A stretch of DNA of 64,000 nucleotides from CAVSDF01 sp963726715 (GTDB taxonomy: Bacteria > Bacteroidota > Rhodothermia > Rhodothermales > BA12). The position numbers and the translations under genes are program-made. The stretch is from the NCBI GenBank assembly GCA_963726715.1, contig CAVSDF010000005.1:124001-188000 (forward strand), read 5' to 3'. Numbering within the stretch: the stretch's first letter is position 1; each line of letters starts with the position of its first letter. This document shows positions 48,291-57,570 of the stretch, piece by piece. The notes under the pieces were generated by a model that saw nothing but the letters and a program-made list of their open reading frames with translations, made no database searches and was not told the origin of the DNA.

Positions 48291-48407
48291 GAGAGCGCGA
48301 GTTGTGCGTTGGTGGGTTTGTGGGGATGATTCTGGTGGGATCGGGGCGAGACGCGTCTGCGGGCGTGTCGTGTGATTGCCCGACAGGCGCCGTGGGGGCG
48401 ATCGAGG

Positions 48408-48415
48408 TAGGTTGG
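48408..48415 (+). promoter_or_regulatory. Candidate -7 box and conserved tract before the second regulator
   Basis: TAGGTTGG is followed by AGGACGCTTC; the first regulator gene has GTTGGAGGGACGCTTC at 47579-47594. The shared tract suggests common control or duplication. Confidence 0.35.
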
Positions 48416-48436
48416 AGGACGCTTCTTCGCCGTCCC

Positions 48437-49189
48437 GTGACCCTCTGGCTCGTCTCCTCCAGCGCCCGGCGTCTCGCGCGCCTCCGCGCCGTCGTCCACG
48501 CCCTCGACGCGTCCGTTCCGGGCGAGGACACGCCCGCGCACCGGGCCTTCGCGAGCCCCGCCGCCCTCGATGCAGCCCTGCGCGAGGCGGCGCCTGGCGC
48601 GGCGCACGGGCCCGCGCCGCCGACACCCCCGGCAGTCATCGTGGCGGGCATGGACATCGTCGATGGCACGTATGCTCCCCCTGTGGGCCTCGCGCATGCG
48701 TCGCGGATGTCGGCGCGGGTCCATGCCGTCGGGGCGCCCATCGGGGCGTGGCGCGCCCTCCTGCCCGGCGTGCGCGTCGTCGCAGCCGGGATGGACGGCG
48801 ACACGAGTGGCCCCTCCTGCGCCCTCCGCGCCGGGGCCGACTCCTTCGCGGCGCTCGATGAGCCGCTCGAAGGCGCCATTCGCTCGCTGCGGGCGGCCCT
48901 GCGCGGCGCCCTCTGGCTGCCGCCGCGCCACGTCGGACGGCTGCGCGAGGGGCTGACGGGGCGGGGCGCCGGAAAGGCGGCGCCGGGAGGCGCAGGCCTC
49001 AGCGTGCGCGAGCGCGAGGTGCTCGTGCTCATCGCCTTCGGTGCCTCCCAGCCCGACATCGCACGGCGCCTCGGCCTCTCGCTCGGGACCGTCTCGACGT
49101 ATGTCCAGCGGATCTACGACAAGCTCGGCGTGCGCACCGCACCGGCGGCGGTGCTCGAGGGCGCCCGGCAGGGGCTGATCCCGCTCTGA
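48437..49189 (+). CDS. LuxR-type regulator with degenerate receiver domain
   Basis: 250 residues from GTG 48437 (VTLWLVSSSARRLARLRAVV). The N-terminal 170 residues keep the alternating alpha/beta rhythm of a receiver (PAVIVAGMDIVDGTY, RVHAVGAPIGAWRALLPG, CALRAGADSFAALDEPLEGA), but the paired acidic residues, a clear phospho-Asp and the switch Lys are not found. It may therefore act without phosphorylation or bind another ligand. The C-terminal LuxR helix-turn-helix is intact: GLSVREREVLVLIAFGASQP, DIARRLGLSLGTVSTYVQRI, YDKLGVRTAPAAVLEGARQG. It follows the first regulator by 146 bases. The HTHs are clearly paralogous (TVxTYVQRxYDxLxVRTA in both). Confidence 0.75.
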   Translation: MTLWLVSSSARRLARLRAVVHALDASVPGEDTPAHRAFASPAALDAALREAAPGAAHGPAPPTPPAVIVAGMDIVDGTYAPPVGLAHASRMSARVHAVGAPIGAWRALLPGVRVVAAGMDGDTSGPSCALRAGADSFAALDEPLEGAIRSLRAALRGALWLPPRHVGRLREGLTGRGAGKAAPGGAGLSVREREVLVLIAFGASQPDIARRLGLSLGTVSTYVQRIYDKLGVRTAPAAVLEGARQGLIPL

Positions 49190-49320
49190 GGCGCACGGGG
49201 CGGGCATGGGAGGCGGCAAGACTGCCGTGTGTGAATCCGAATCGTGTCCTGTGATCACCGGATTGTTGCATTCGACACGCCGGGGGCGAGATTGGCGGCG
49301 CACCCTTCCCACCCCTCCGA

Positions 49321-50291
49321 TGCGTCTCATCCTTCTCCGCGCTTGTGTTCCTCTTGGTCGCTCCGTCTGCCTCGGCGCAAGTGGTGGCGTTCGTGCCGCC
49401 TGCTTACCCACTCGAGGCGCTCCTGACTCAGCCAAAGAGCCGACTCGTTGGAGGAAGCCGTTGGAAGAGCAGTGGAAATGCGCGTCAGATCCAGCACGCA
49501 CATCGACTCGCTCGAAGAAGCCTCAGAGCGTGTCGAAGCGCGAGTTCTGGGAAACCCGGCTTCCGCCCTCATCGGATCGGGAGGACTGAAAGGCTTTGAA
49601 CTGAACGAAAATGTCGCAGAGCATCAGTAGCGCGAGCGGAGCAGTTGGCTTCCGCTTAACCACCTCTCGCGCTCAATACGCCGCCCTGATCAACATCGTC
49701 GCCGAAGAGCCTACGGTAACGAGTGGATATGCCTGTGCGCTCCTCAGCCCTGGCAATGGTGCTCGGGGCGCGGTTCTCGATTATCAGCGAGGCGGAGCGT
49801 ACGCCTCCTACACAGGTAGCAACACGCCGCCCCGGCACTGGGGGGTGGCATCTTCTCGCGGCGATGTCGAGCGCTAGGTGGGGAAATCTGCCGACTCGTC
49901 GAGAGATGTGATCGCGCTTTCGGCCAGCGGCGGCGTACGGTTGACCTGTTCCGTGCGGAGCACACCTCCAGCAAGGAGGATACCACCATAAAACAGGGCA
50001 TACTCGATTACGGTCTGCGGTTCGATCTCGGCGCGACGATTCGACTCCTCAACGTCAATGGCCCCGCTCCGGTTGACTTTCGTGCGCGAGTGCTTGGGAG
50101 TGGACAGGCCGTTTATGGAGGCGCTGAGGCAGGCCTGACCCTTTTTGATCGGCAGTTTCCTCGCATCTGGCCGCTTGTCTTGGTTTCCGGATTTCGGCAT
50201 GGGCAAGGTGGAGGGCCTCACGGGCCTGCGCTTTACCTCCGGCATCGCACTCCAGGCAGACTTTGGACGCCTGCCCGTCCGCTTTCGCTGA
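49321..50291 (+). pseudogene. Broken gene for a secreted protein, lower GC
   Basis: Across frames a protein can be pieced together. A signal peptide (ALVFLLVAPSASAQ) is followed by VVAFVPPAYPLEALLTQP, a helical part (DSLEEASERVEARVLGNPAS, GLKGFELNENVAEH), GAVGFRLTTSRAQYAALINI, then a beta-rich end (ILDYGLRFDLGATIRLLNVN, LGSGQAVYGGAEAGLTLFDR, GLRFTSGIALQADFGRLPVR) and a stop at 50291. The last part resembles an outer-membrane barrel. At least four frame changes occur. GC is visibly lower than in flanking genes, so it may be acquired DNA. No family recognised. Confidence 0.5.
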
Positions 50292-50300
50292 TCCACTTCA

Positions 50301-50330
50301 CACCTGTCAGGTCTTTTGACCTGGCAGGTG
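50301..50330. terminator. Hairpin of the CACCTGTC family
   Basis: Arms CACCTGTCAGGTC (50301-50313) and GACCTGGCAGGTG (50318-50330, one mismatch) with loop TTTT, 10 bases after the preceding stop. Family copies elsewhere also follow genes. Confidence 0.55.
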
Positions 50331-50358
50331 CTTCCTCATTCGTCTCGCCTCCGCCGCC

Positions 50359-50601
50359 ATGCGACGCCTCCTCCCCCTCCTCCTCGCCCTCGTGGGGCTC
50401 GCGCCCGCTGCCCGTGCGCAGACGCCCTTCCTGTACGCCGACGGCGTCGAGGACACCACCGCCGCTAAGGGCGTGTGGATGCTCTCGGGCACGACGGGCG
50501 CTCGGTTCTACACCTCCACACTCGCCCCCGGCCTTTACGTCGTGCGCCTCGACGCCGCCGGGGCCGCGCGCGACACTCGCACGCTCGTCGTCACGCGCTG
50601 A
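50359..50601 (+). CDS. Mini secreted protein: signal peptide plus partial T9SS tail
   Basis: 80 residues. Signal peptide MRRLLPLLLALVGLAPAARA is followed by only 60 residues that end in APGLYVVRLDAAGAARDTRT and LVVTR, the closing strands of a type A T9SS sorting domain (usual pattern GxYxVxl...xxxkxvvxr). The middle (LYADGVEDTTAAKGVWMLSG) has no known domain. It is probably a deletion remnant in which the passenger has been lost, although a real mini-protein cannot be excluded. Similar remnants lie at 52596-52742. Confidence 0.5.
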   Translation: MRRLLPLLLALVGLAPAARAQTPFLYADGVEDTTAAKGVWMLSGTTGARFYTSTLAPGLYVVRLDAAGAARDTRTLVVTR

Positions 50602-50855
50602 GGCGTCTGTGCCGCCCCTGATGCACACCCTCGAAACGCCCCCGGCGCCGCGTCCACCGCCGCGCGTTCTGTCCTCTCCCTGACCCCGTCCTCACGATGC
50701 GCCGCTTCCTCGCCTCCGCTTCGCTCTCCGGAGATGGAACGTGCCCTGCCGGTGGAGCACGCAATGACGAACTCATCCACTGGGTGAGCAGCAATGACGC
50801 TCCGTCCGATTTCCCCCTTTCCCCTCCCCCAAAGACACCAATCCTTCTTCTGCTC

Positions 50856-52591
50856 ATGGACTTCTCTGCTCTCCGTTTTCGGCGTGCTTGCGCGCTCCTC
50901 GCGCTCGTGCTGCCCATTGCTGCGCCGCTCGCTGCCCAGCCAAGTGTTGTCACGTTTGGCGGTGGGATTACCAACAGGCCACCGCCGTGGCGGTGGACGG
51001 TCGGGCAACGCCGTCGTGACGGGCTCCTTCGGTGGCACGGTGGACTTCGACCCCGGCCCGGGCGTGCAGAACCGCACCAGCGCGGGAGCGGAGACGTATT
51101 CGTGGCGCGGTACACGCCTCGGGCGCGCTTGTCTCGGCCATCACCTTCGGCGGCGCGGTGACGACTACGGCGATGGATGGCGGTAGACGGCTCGGGCAAC
51201 GCCGTCGTCACGGGCGGCTTCCCGGCACGGTGGACTTCGACCCCGGCGCGGGCACGACGAACCGCACGAGCGCGGGCGGCAGCGACGTGTTCGTGGCGCG
51301 CTACACGCCACCGGCGCGCTCGTCTCCGTGGCCACCTTCGGCGGCACGGAGATGACCATGGCAACGGCGTGGCCGTTGACGGCTCGGGCAACGCCGTCGT
51401 GACGGGCTACTTCACCGGCACGGTCGACTTCGACCCCGGCGACGGGCACGACGAACCGCACGAGCACCGGCGGCATCGACGTGTTCGTGGCGCGCTACGA
51501 CGCCTCGGGCGCGCTCGTCTCCGTGGCCACCTTCGGCGGCCCGAGTACCGACCAAGGCAACGCGTGGCCGTCGACGGATCGGCAACGCGTCGTGACGGGC
51601 GTCTTCGACGGCACGGTGGACTTCGACCCCGGCGCCGGCACGACGAGCCGCACGAGCGCGGGCGACCGCGACGTGTTCGTGGCGCGCTACACGCGCCACG
51701 GGCGCGCTCGTCTCCGTGGCCACCTTCGGCGGCACGGGCATCGACTAGGCTACGGCGTGGCCGTAGACGGCTCGGGCAACGCCGTCGTGACCGGCTGCTT
51801 CAGCGGCACGGTCGACTTCGACCCCGGCACGGGCACGGCGAACCGCACGAGCAGCGGCGGCACGACGTGTTCGTGGCGCGCTACAGGGCCACGGGCGCGC
51901 TTCGTCTCCGTGGCCACCTTCGGCGGCACAGGCAGACGACGACGGCTACGGCGTGGCGGTAGACGGAGCGGGCAACGCCGTCGTGACGGGCGTCTTCGCG
52001 GACGGTCGACTTCGATCCCGGCCCCGGCACGGCGAACCGCACGAGCGCGGGCTGCGACGACGTATTCGTAGCGCGCTACACGCCCACGGCGCGCTCGTCT
52101 CCGTGGTCACCTTCGGCGGCACGAGCGATGACTCGGCTAGGGCGTGGCGGTAGACGGTCGGGCAACGCCGTCGTCACCGGCAACTTCGCGGCACGGTGGA
52201 CTTCGACCCCGGCACGGGCACGACGTCAACCGCACGAGCGCGGGCAGCAGCGACGTGTTCGTGGCGCGCTACACGCCCTCGGGCGCGCTCGTCTCCGTGG
52301 CCACCTCCGCCGAGGACGCGCTTGAGGCCGCCAGCGTCCACGTCTCCGAGATCTACCCCAACCCCTCCCACGGCCCCGCACGCCTCGCGCTCACCGTCGA
52401 GCGAGACGCAGCAAGTCGTCGTCTCGGTCTACGACGTGCTCGGGCGGCGCCTGGCGGTGCCCTTCGCGGGGATCGTCTCGCCGGGTGCGACGGAGGTGGT
52501 CGAGGTGCCGGGTCTGACGGCGGGAACGTATGTCGTGCACGTGTCCGGTGACTCGTTCCGCGCCACGCGCCGCCTTGTGAGCGTGCGGTGA
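50856..52591 (+). pseudogene. Secreted seven-repeat propeller protein with T9SS tail, frame disrupted
   Basis: Signal peptide from ATG 50856 (RACALLALVLPIAAPLAAQ). About seven repeats of roughly 64 residues follow, each reading VAVDGSGNAVVTG, GTVDFDPGTGT, NRTSAGGSDVFVARY and SGALVSVATFGGT (GNAVVTG copies at about 51004, 51195, 51387, 51581, 51775, 51971 and 52161). This is the SBBP/PQQ-like beta-propeller pattern. The C-terminal 85 residues are a type A T9SS sorting domain: VHVSEIYPNPSHGPARLALT, VVVSVYDVLGRRLAVPF and LTAGTYVVHVSGDSFRATRR. At least one base is gained or lost in nearly every repeat. Repeat-induced consensus errors are the simplest cause. It would be a cell-surface protein secreted by T9SS. 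Confidence 0.75.
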
Positions 52592-52595
52592 CACG

Positions 52596-52742
52596 ACGTT
52601 GCCTCGTCTGGCCAACGGGGAGACCTCGGCCGCCCTGCAGGTGGCGACGGTGGATGCGGGCACGCTGTCGTCGGGGCTGTACGTGGTGCGCCTCGAAACG
52701 GTCGGGCGCATGCTCACGCGCACCTTCGTCGTCGCCTGGTGA
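52596..52742 (+). pseudogene. Orphan T9SS sorting-tail fragment
   Basis: An open stretch directly after the propeller gene reads ALQVATVDAGTLSSGLYVVR, LETVGRMLTRTFVVAW and stop, the last two strands of a type A T9SS domain with no start or passenger. It is a relic of a second secreted-protein gene. Confidence 0.5.
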
Positions 52743-52760
52743 CACGGCCCCCCGCCACCC

Positions 52761-53546
52761 ATGCGTTCGTTTCTGCTCCCGCTGCTTCTCGTCACCGTCT
52801 CCCGCCCGAGGCCTCGGCGCAGCGCCTCACCGGCACCGTCACCATACGCGAGGGCGCCGCCTCGAAGGTGCTCACCGTCGCGTCGACCCGCTCGCCACAA
52901 GCGGCATCAACCTCGCCCTCGGCGAGGCCGAACTGCCGCCCTTCCCGCCCTCGGGCGTCTTCGAGGCGCGCTTCGTGCCCCCCGGGGACTCGATCGCCAT
53001 CGGGCAGGGCTCCTACACCAACTACCGCGCCCGCACGACGAACGGCCCGGCTGCGCGTACGCACATCCGGTTTCAGCGCGCGGCCGGTGGCACGGTGACG
53101 GTCGAGTGGAGCTTCCCCGAGGGCATGAGCGCGGTGGCGCAGGACCTCTTCGGCGGGGTGATCGTCAACCAGCCGATGACGACGCGCACGGGCAGCTTCA
53201 CCGTGACGGTGACGGCGGTCGAGGCGCTTCGCCTGAACGTGAGCTACGCCGCGCGCACCGCCGCCGACCGCTCGGACGCGGCGCGGGGCGCTCGCGCTCT
53301 CGGCCTGGCCCAACCCGACCCGCGGAATGGCGACCGCCACGTACACCGTCGCAACGCCCGGACCGGTGCGGGTGACGCTCCACGATGCCCTCGGACGCGC
53401 GCTCGCCGTCCTCGCCGACGGGCCAGCGACGCCGGGAGCCCACCGCGCTCGTCGTCTCCCGCTCGGGGCGTCCGCCCAGCACCTCCACCCTCACCATCGA
53501 GCCCGACGGCGCGCGGGCGAGCGAGCGCCTGACGGTCGTGCGGTGA
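52761..53546 (+). CDS. Secreted protein with T9SS tail (frame-disrupted)
   Basis: About 260 residues. Signal peptide start MRSFLLPLLLVTV, then a slip and ASAQRLTGTVTIREGAASKV. The passenger is a beta sandwich without known domain (INLALGEAELPPFPPSGVFE, DSIAIGQGSYTNYRARTTNG, VTVEWSFPEGMSAVAQDLFG). A slip near 53290 leads into LSAWPNPTRGMATATYTVAT, VRVTLHDALGRALAVLADG and a final ASERLTVVR, a type A T9SS domain. Exported to the cell surface if expressed. Third T9SS-tailed reading in 3 kb. Frames change at least three times. Confidence 0.65.
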
Positions 53547-53646
53547 TCGAGAGTTGACCGGGGCGGACCGGGCGTGCCCCCGAACGCATACGCGCCCTGC
53601 CGGGCATACATCCGGGCAGGGCGCGCGCGTGGAGAGCCGGGCAGGC

Positions 53647-53871
53647 TCAGCCTTCGAGGGCCTCGGCGCCTTCTTTGGCGAGGAGCGCGGCGATGACGAT
53701 GGGGGCGGCCTTGAGGGCGATGTCGACCGCCGTGCGGGCGGTGAACCGGAGGGTGCCTTTGAGGACGCTCGGCACGAGCGCAACGGCGAGCACGCCGCCG
53801 CCGACGAGCAGCCCCATCCGCACGAGCGGGTCTTCGAGGAGCGAGGCGAGGGAGTCGGTCGAGGTGGCCAT
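53647..53871 (-). CDS. Small hypothetical membrane-associated protein
   Basis: 74 residues: ATSTDSLASLLEDPLVRMGL, a membrane-spanning stretch LVGGGVLAVALVPSVLKGTL, then an amphipathic or second helix AVDIALKAAPIVIAALLAKE. No family recognised. ATG 53871 was chosen over longer Arg-rich readings; a TAGATTTC box lies 34 bases upstream on the minus strand and the leader is pyrimidine-rich. It stands alone before rlmN on the same strand. Confidence 0.6.
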   Translation of the reverse strand: MATSTDSLASLLEDPLVRMGLLVGGGVLAVALVPSVLKGTLRFTARTAVDIALKAAPIVIAALLAKEGAEALEG

Positions 53872-53904
53872 GACGGTCGGGGAGAGGCGGGTGAGCAGGT
53901 CCCG

Positions 53905-53912
53905 GAAATCTA
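53905..53912 (-). promoter_or_regulatory. Candidate -7 box TAGATTTC
   Basis: Minus-strand TAGATTTC, seven of eight bases of TAnnTTTG, 34 bases before ATG 53871. Confidence 0.4.
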
Positions 53913-54040
53913 CTCCGCCCTGCCTCCGACGTGCCGGGCGCGCCTTGACGATCCGGCTACGCTCGCGGCGGGACGGGGCATTTGGGACGATTTTGAACTT
54001 GTCAGGTCGGGGGACTCGGACAGGTTCGTTCGGGACCGGT

Positions 54041-55201
<1,161 letters not shown>

Positions 55202-55360
55202 GCGGCGCGAACGCGGGGCGGCGGCGATGGGTGCCATCGCCCGTGCGGCGCGCGAGTGCGGTTCGGGGGCGTAGGGGCGCGATCGATCGTGCCCATCCAT
55301 CGCTACCGGCACCCTCGGCTAGACGAACCCACCGCATCCCAGCCGAACCGCCCATCCCAT

Positions 55361-56710
55361 TCACCCCATGAACGCGAAGAACGCCACCAGCAGCACCGCG
55401 AGGCCGTAGAGCAGCGCGGGCACCTCGCGCGCCTGCCCGGTGCCCAGCTTGATCGCCACGTACGAGACGATGCCGAGCGTGATGCCGTTGGCGATCGAGT
55501 ACGTGAACGGCATCCCGACGACCGTGAGGAAGGCGGGCAGCGCCTCGTCGAAGCGGTCCCACGCGATGTGGCGGGCGCCTTCCATCATCATCGCGCCGAC
55601 GACGAGGAGCGCGGGGGCGGTCGCGAACGCGGGCACGGCGGTGAAGACGGGCGCGAAGAGCAGGGCCGCGATGAGGAGCAGGCCGCAGACGACGGCGGTC
55701 AGGCCCGTCCGTCCGCCCTCCTGCACGCCCGCCGCCGACTCGACGTACGCCGTCACCGGCGAGGTGCCGAGGAGGGCGCCGCCCATCGTGCCGATGGCGT
55801 CGGTGGTGAAGGCGCGGTCGGCGCGGGGGAGTTCGCCGCCGGGGCCGAGGAGGCCCGCCATGCGGCTCACGCCGACGAGCGTGCCGGCGGTGTCGAAGAG
55901 GCCGACGAAGAGGAAGGCGACGACGACGCCGATCATCCGTCCGTCGAGAAGGGCGGCGAAGTCGAGCGCGGCGAACGTCTCGCGCGGCAGCGACGGCGCG
56001 CGAAGGACCGCGTCCGGGGCGGGCGTGAGGCCGGTCGCCCACGCGACGGCGGTGACGAGGCCGACGCCTGCGAGCAGCGCGCCCGGCACGCGCCGCGCGA
56101 CGAGGACGGCGGTGACGAGCGTGCCGACGAGCGCGAGCAGCACCGGCGCGCTCCGCACGTCGCCGAGCGTCACGAGCGTCTCGGGGTGATCGACGACGAG
56201 GCCCGCGCCGCGCAGGCCGATGATGGCGAGGAAGAGGCCGATGCCGACCGTCGTCGCCGCCTTCAGGCTGTCGGGGATGGCGCCGACGAGGGCGGTGCGG
56301 AGGCCGGCGCGGGCGAGGATCAGGAACAGCACGCCCGCCGCGAACGAGGCCGCGAGCGCCGCCTCCCACGTGACGCCCATCCCTTTGACGACGCCAAACG
56401 TGAAGTAGGCATTCAGGCCCATGCCGGGCGCGAGCGCGAAGGGCAGGTCGGCGTAGAAGCCCATCAAGATCGTCGTCAGCCCGGCGGTGAGCGCGGTGGC
56501 GACGAGCACATCGGCGGCGGGCATCCCCGTCTGGCTCAGGATCTGCGGGTTGACGAAGAGCACGTAGGCCATCGTCAGAAACGTGACCGCCCCGGCGCGC
56601 GCCTCGGTCGAAACGCTCGTGCCGCGCTCGGCGAGGCGGAAGCGGCGTTCGAGCCACGGCGCGCCAGTCGGCAACGGGGCAGGCGGCGGAGCAGCGGAGG
56701 CGTCGGGCAT
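55361..56710 (-). CDS. NCS2-family purine permease (AzgA type)
   Basis: 449 residues with about 12 to 14 membrane segments. The N-terminus RFRLAERGTSVSTEARAGAV, then FLTMAYVLFVNPQILSQTGM, FALAPGMGLNAYFTFGVVKG, GVLFLILARAGLRTALVGAI, IPDSLKAATTVGIGLFLAI and VAFLFVGLFDTAGTLVGVSR are signatures of the AzgA/PbuG adenine-guanine-hypoxanthine transporters. SPVTAYVESAAGVQEGGRTG is the conserved substrate-site loop. It probably imports purine bases by proton symport. No purine riboswitch is visible upstream. Monocistronic, 160 bases from rlmN. Confidence 0.93.
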   Translation of the reverse strand: MPDASAAPPPAPLPTGAPWLERRFRLAERGTSVSTEARAGAVTFLTMAYVLFVNPQILSQTGMPAADVLVATALTAGLTTILMGFYADLPFALAPGMGLNAYFTFGVVKGMGVTWEAALAASFAAGVLFLILARAGLRTALVGAIPDSLKAATTVGIGLFLAIIGLRGAGLVVDHPETLVTLGDVRSAPVLLALVGTLVTAVLVARRVPGALLAGVGLVTAVAWATGLTPAPDAVLRAPSLPRETFAALDFAALLDGRMIGVVVAFLFVGLFDTAGTLVGVSRMAGLLGPGGELPRADRAFTTDAIGTMGGALLGTSPVTAYVESAAGVQEGGRTGLTAVVCGLLLIAALLFAPVFTAVPAFATAPALLVVGAMMMEGARHIAWDRFDEALPAFLTVVGMPFTYSIANGITLGIVSYVAIKLGTGQAREVPALLYGLAVLLVAFFAFMG

Positions 56711-57051
56711 CGGACGGGCAGGGTCGGGCAGGCGGAATCGGCCAAGATCGCGCCCGCCGCATCGCCGCGCGCCCCATCCGGCGGAGCGGATGCCGCGAAA
56801 ACGTCCGACCGAACGTCACCGGTCGGTCATCGCCGCAGGGGTTGTAGGGGCGGGTCTCGACCCGCCCCCGCGTGACGATTGCCTCACCTCGCCCGCACGC
56901 GACGATCCCCCGCACGGTCCGGCACGGCATCCCGCGATCCCCACGCCGCTTCATGACCCAGCCCCCATACCCCATCATCCACTTCCCCAAACGCAACGCG
57001 GGGAGGCGCCGGTCGGGGCACCTCCCCGCGTCGGCAGGGATCGTTGGGGCG
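56711..57051. other. Intergenic stretch with one palindrome
   Basis: About 340 bases between the permease start and the small conserved gene. It holds the GTAGGGGCGGGTC palindrome and a slightly AT-richer patch near 56880-56990. No gene is visible. Confidence 0.5.
56844..56868. repeat. Palindrome, GTAGGGGCGGGTC family
   Basis: GGGGCGGGTC (56847-56856), TC, GACCCGCCCC (56859-56868), preceded by GTA. Shares its arms with 29034-29062 but with altered ends and centre. Confidence 0.65.
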
Positions 57052-57348
57052 TCAGACCGCGGGCTGGGCCGCCTGGGGTGCGGGGCCGGTGCGGGCGAGG
57101 GAGACGAAGTGCTCGGCGAGCTGCGCGCCGTCGCCGCCCTGGCGGAAGAGCATCCCGAGGAACTCCATCGTGTTCTGCGCCGGGCCGGCGAGCGTCCACT
57201 GGCACTCGGTCCATGTGCAGCCGTCGGCCTGGAACGGCCCGAGGCCCTGGAAGATGAGGTTGCAGCGCTCGAACTCGCAGTCCTGGAAGTTGTGGAAATC
57301 GAGGAAGACGTCCTGGTCGCGGAAGACGTAGTCGCAGACGATGGTCAT
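57052..57348 (-). CDS. Small conserved protein with Cys/Trp-rich strand repeats
   Basis: 98 residues, no signal peptide. MTIVCDYVFRDQDVFLDFHN, FQDCEFERCNLIFQGLGPFQ, DGCTWTECQWTLAGPAQNTM: short strands repeating aromatic-x-x-C at about five-residue spacing suggest a small pentapeptide-like or beta-helical fold capped by a helix (FLGMLFRQGGDGAQLAEHF). Related uncharacterised proteins of this size occur in varied bacteria. It is isolated, convergent with nothing and divergent from the EamA transporter. Role unknown. Confidence 0.65.
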   Translation of the reverse strand: MTIVCDYVFRDQDVFLDFHNFQDCEFERCNLIFQGLGPFQADGCTWTECQWTLAGPAQNTMEFLGMLFRQGGDGAQLAEHFVSLARTGPAPQAAQPAV

Positions 57349-57570
57349 GGAACGGGAAACGAAGAATCAGGGGGGAGGACGACAGCCGCCGCACGGCGGC
57401 AGAGCAGGCACATACGGACGAGAGGCGGCGCGGGATTCCGGAAAATCCGCCGGTCGTGTGTGCGGCGGGCGGCCGTCTCGTCCGGCCCGGTCGCGGCGGC
57501 GTCGGGTTCGCACCCGCAATTCACTGCCGCGGCGTTCGGGCGGGGCGCGCGGCGCCCGAACCTGCGCCCC

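Noticed and set aside
49206..49330. Possible RiPP precursor peptide starting MGGGKTAVCESESCPVITG
   Set aside because: It contains Cys, Ser and Thr and lies 2 kb from the YcaO gene, but it has no clear leader/core boundary and runs into the broken secreted gene. Too weak to call.
51004..52161. CRISPR-like spacing of about 192 bases
   Set aside because: The repeats are codon-level protein repeats (GNAVVTG...DVFVARY), far too long and coding, not CRISPR.
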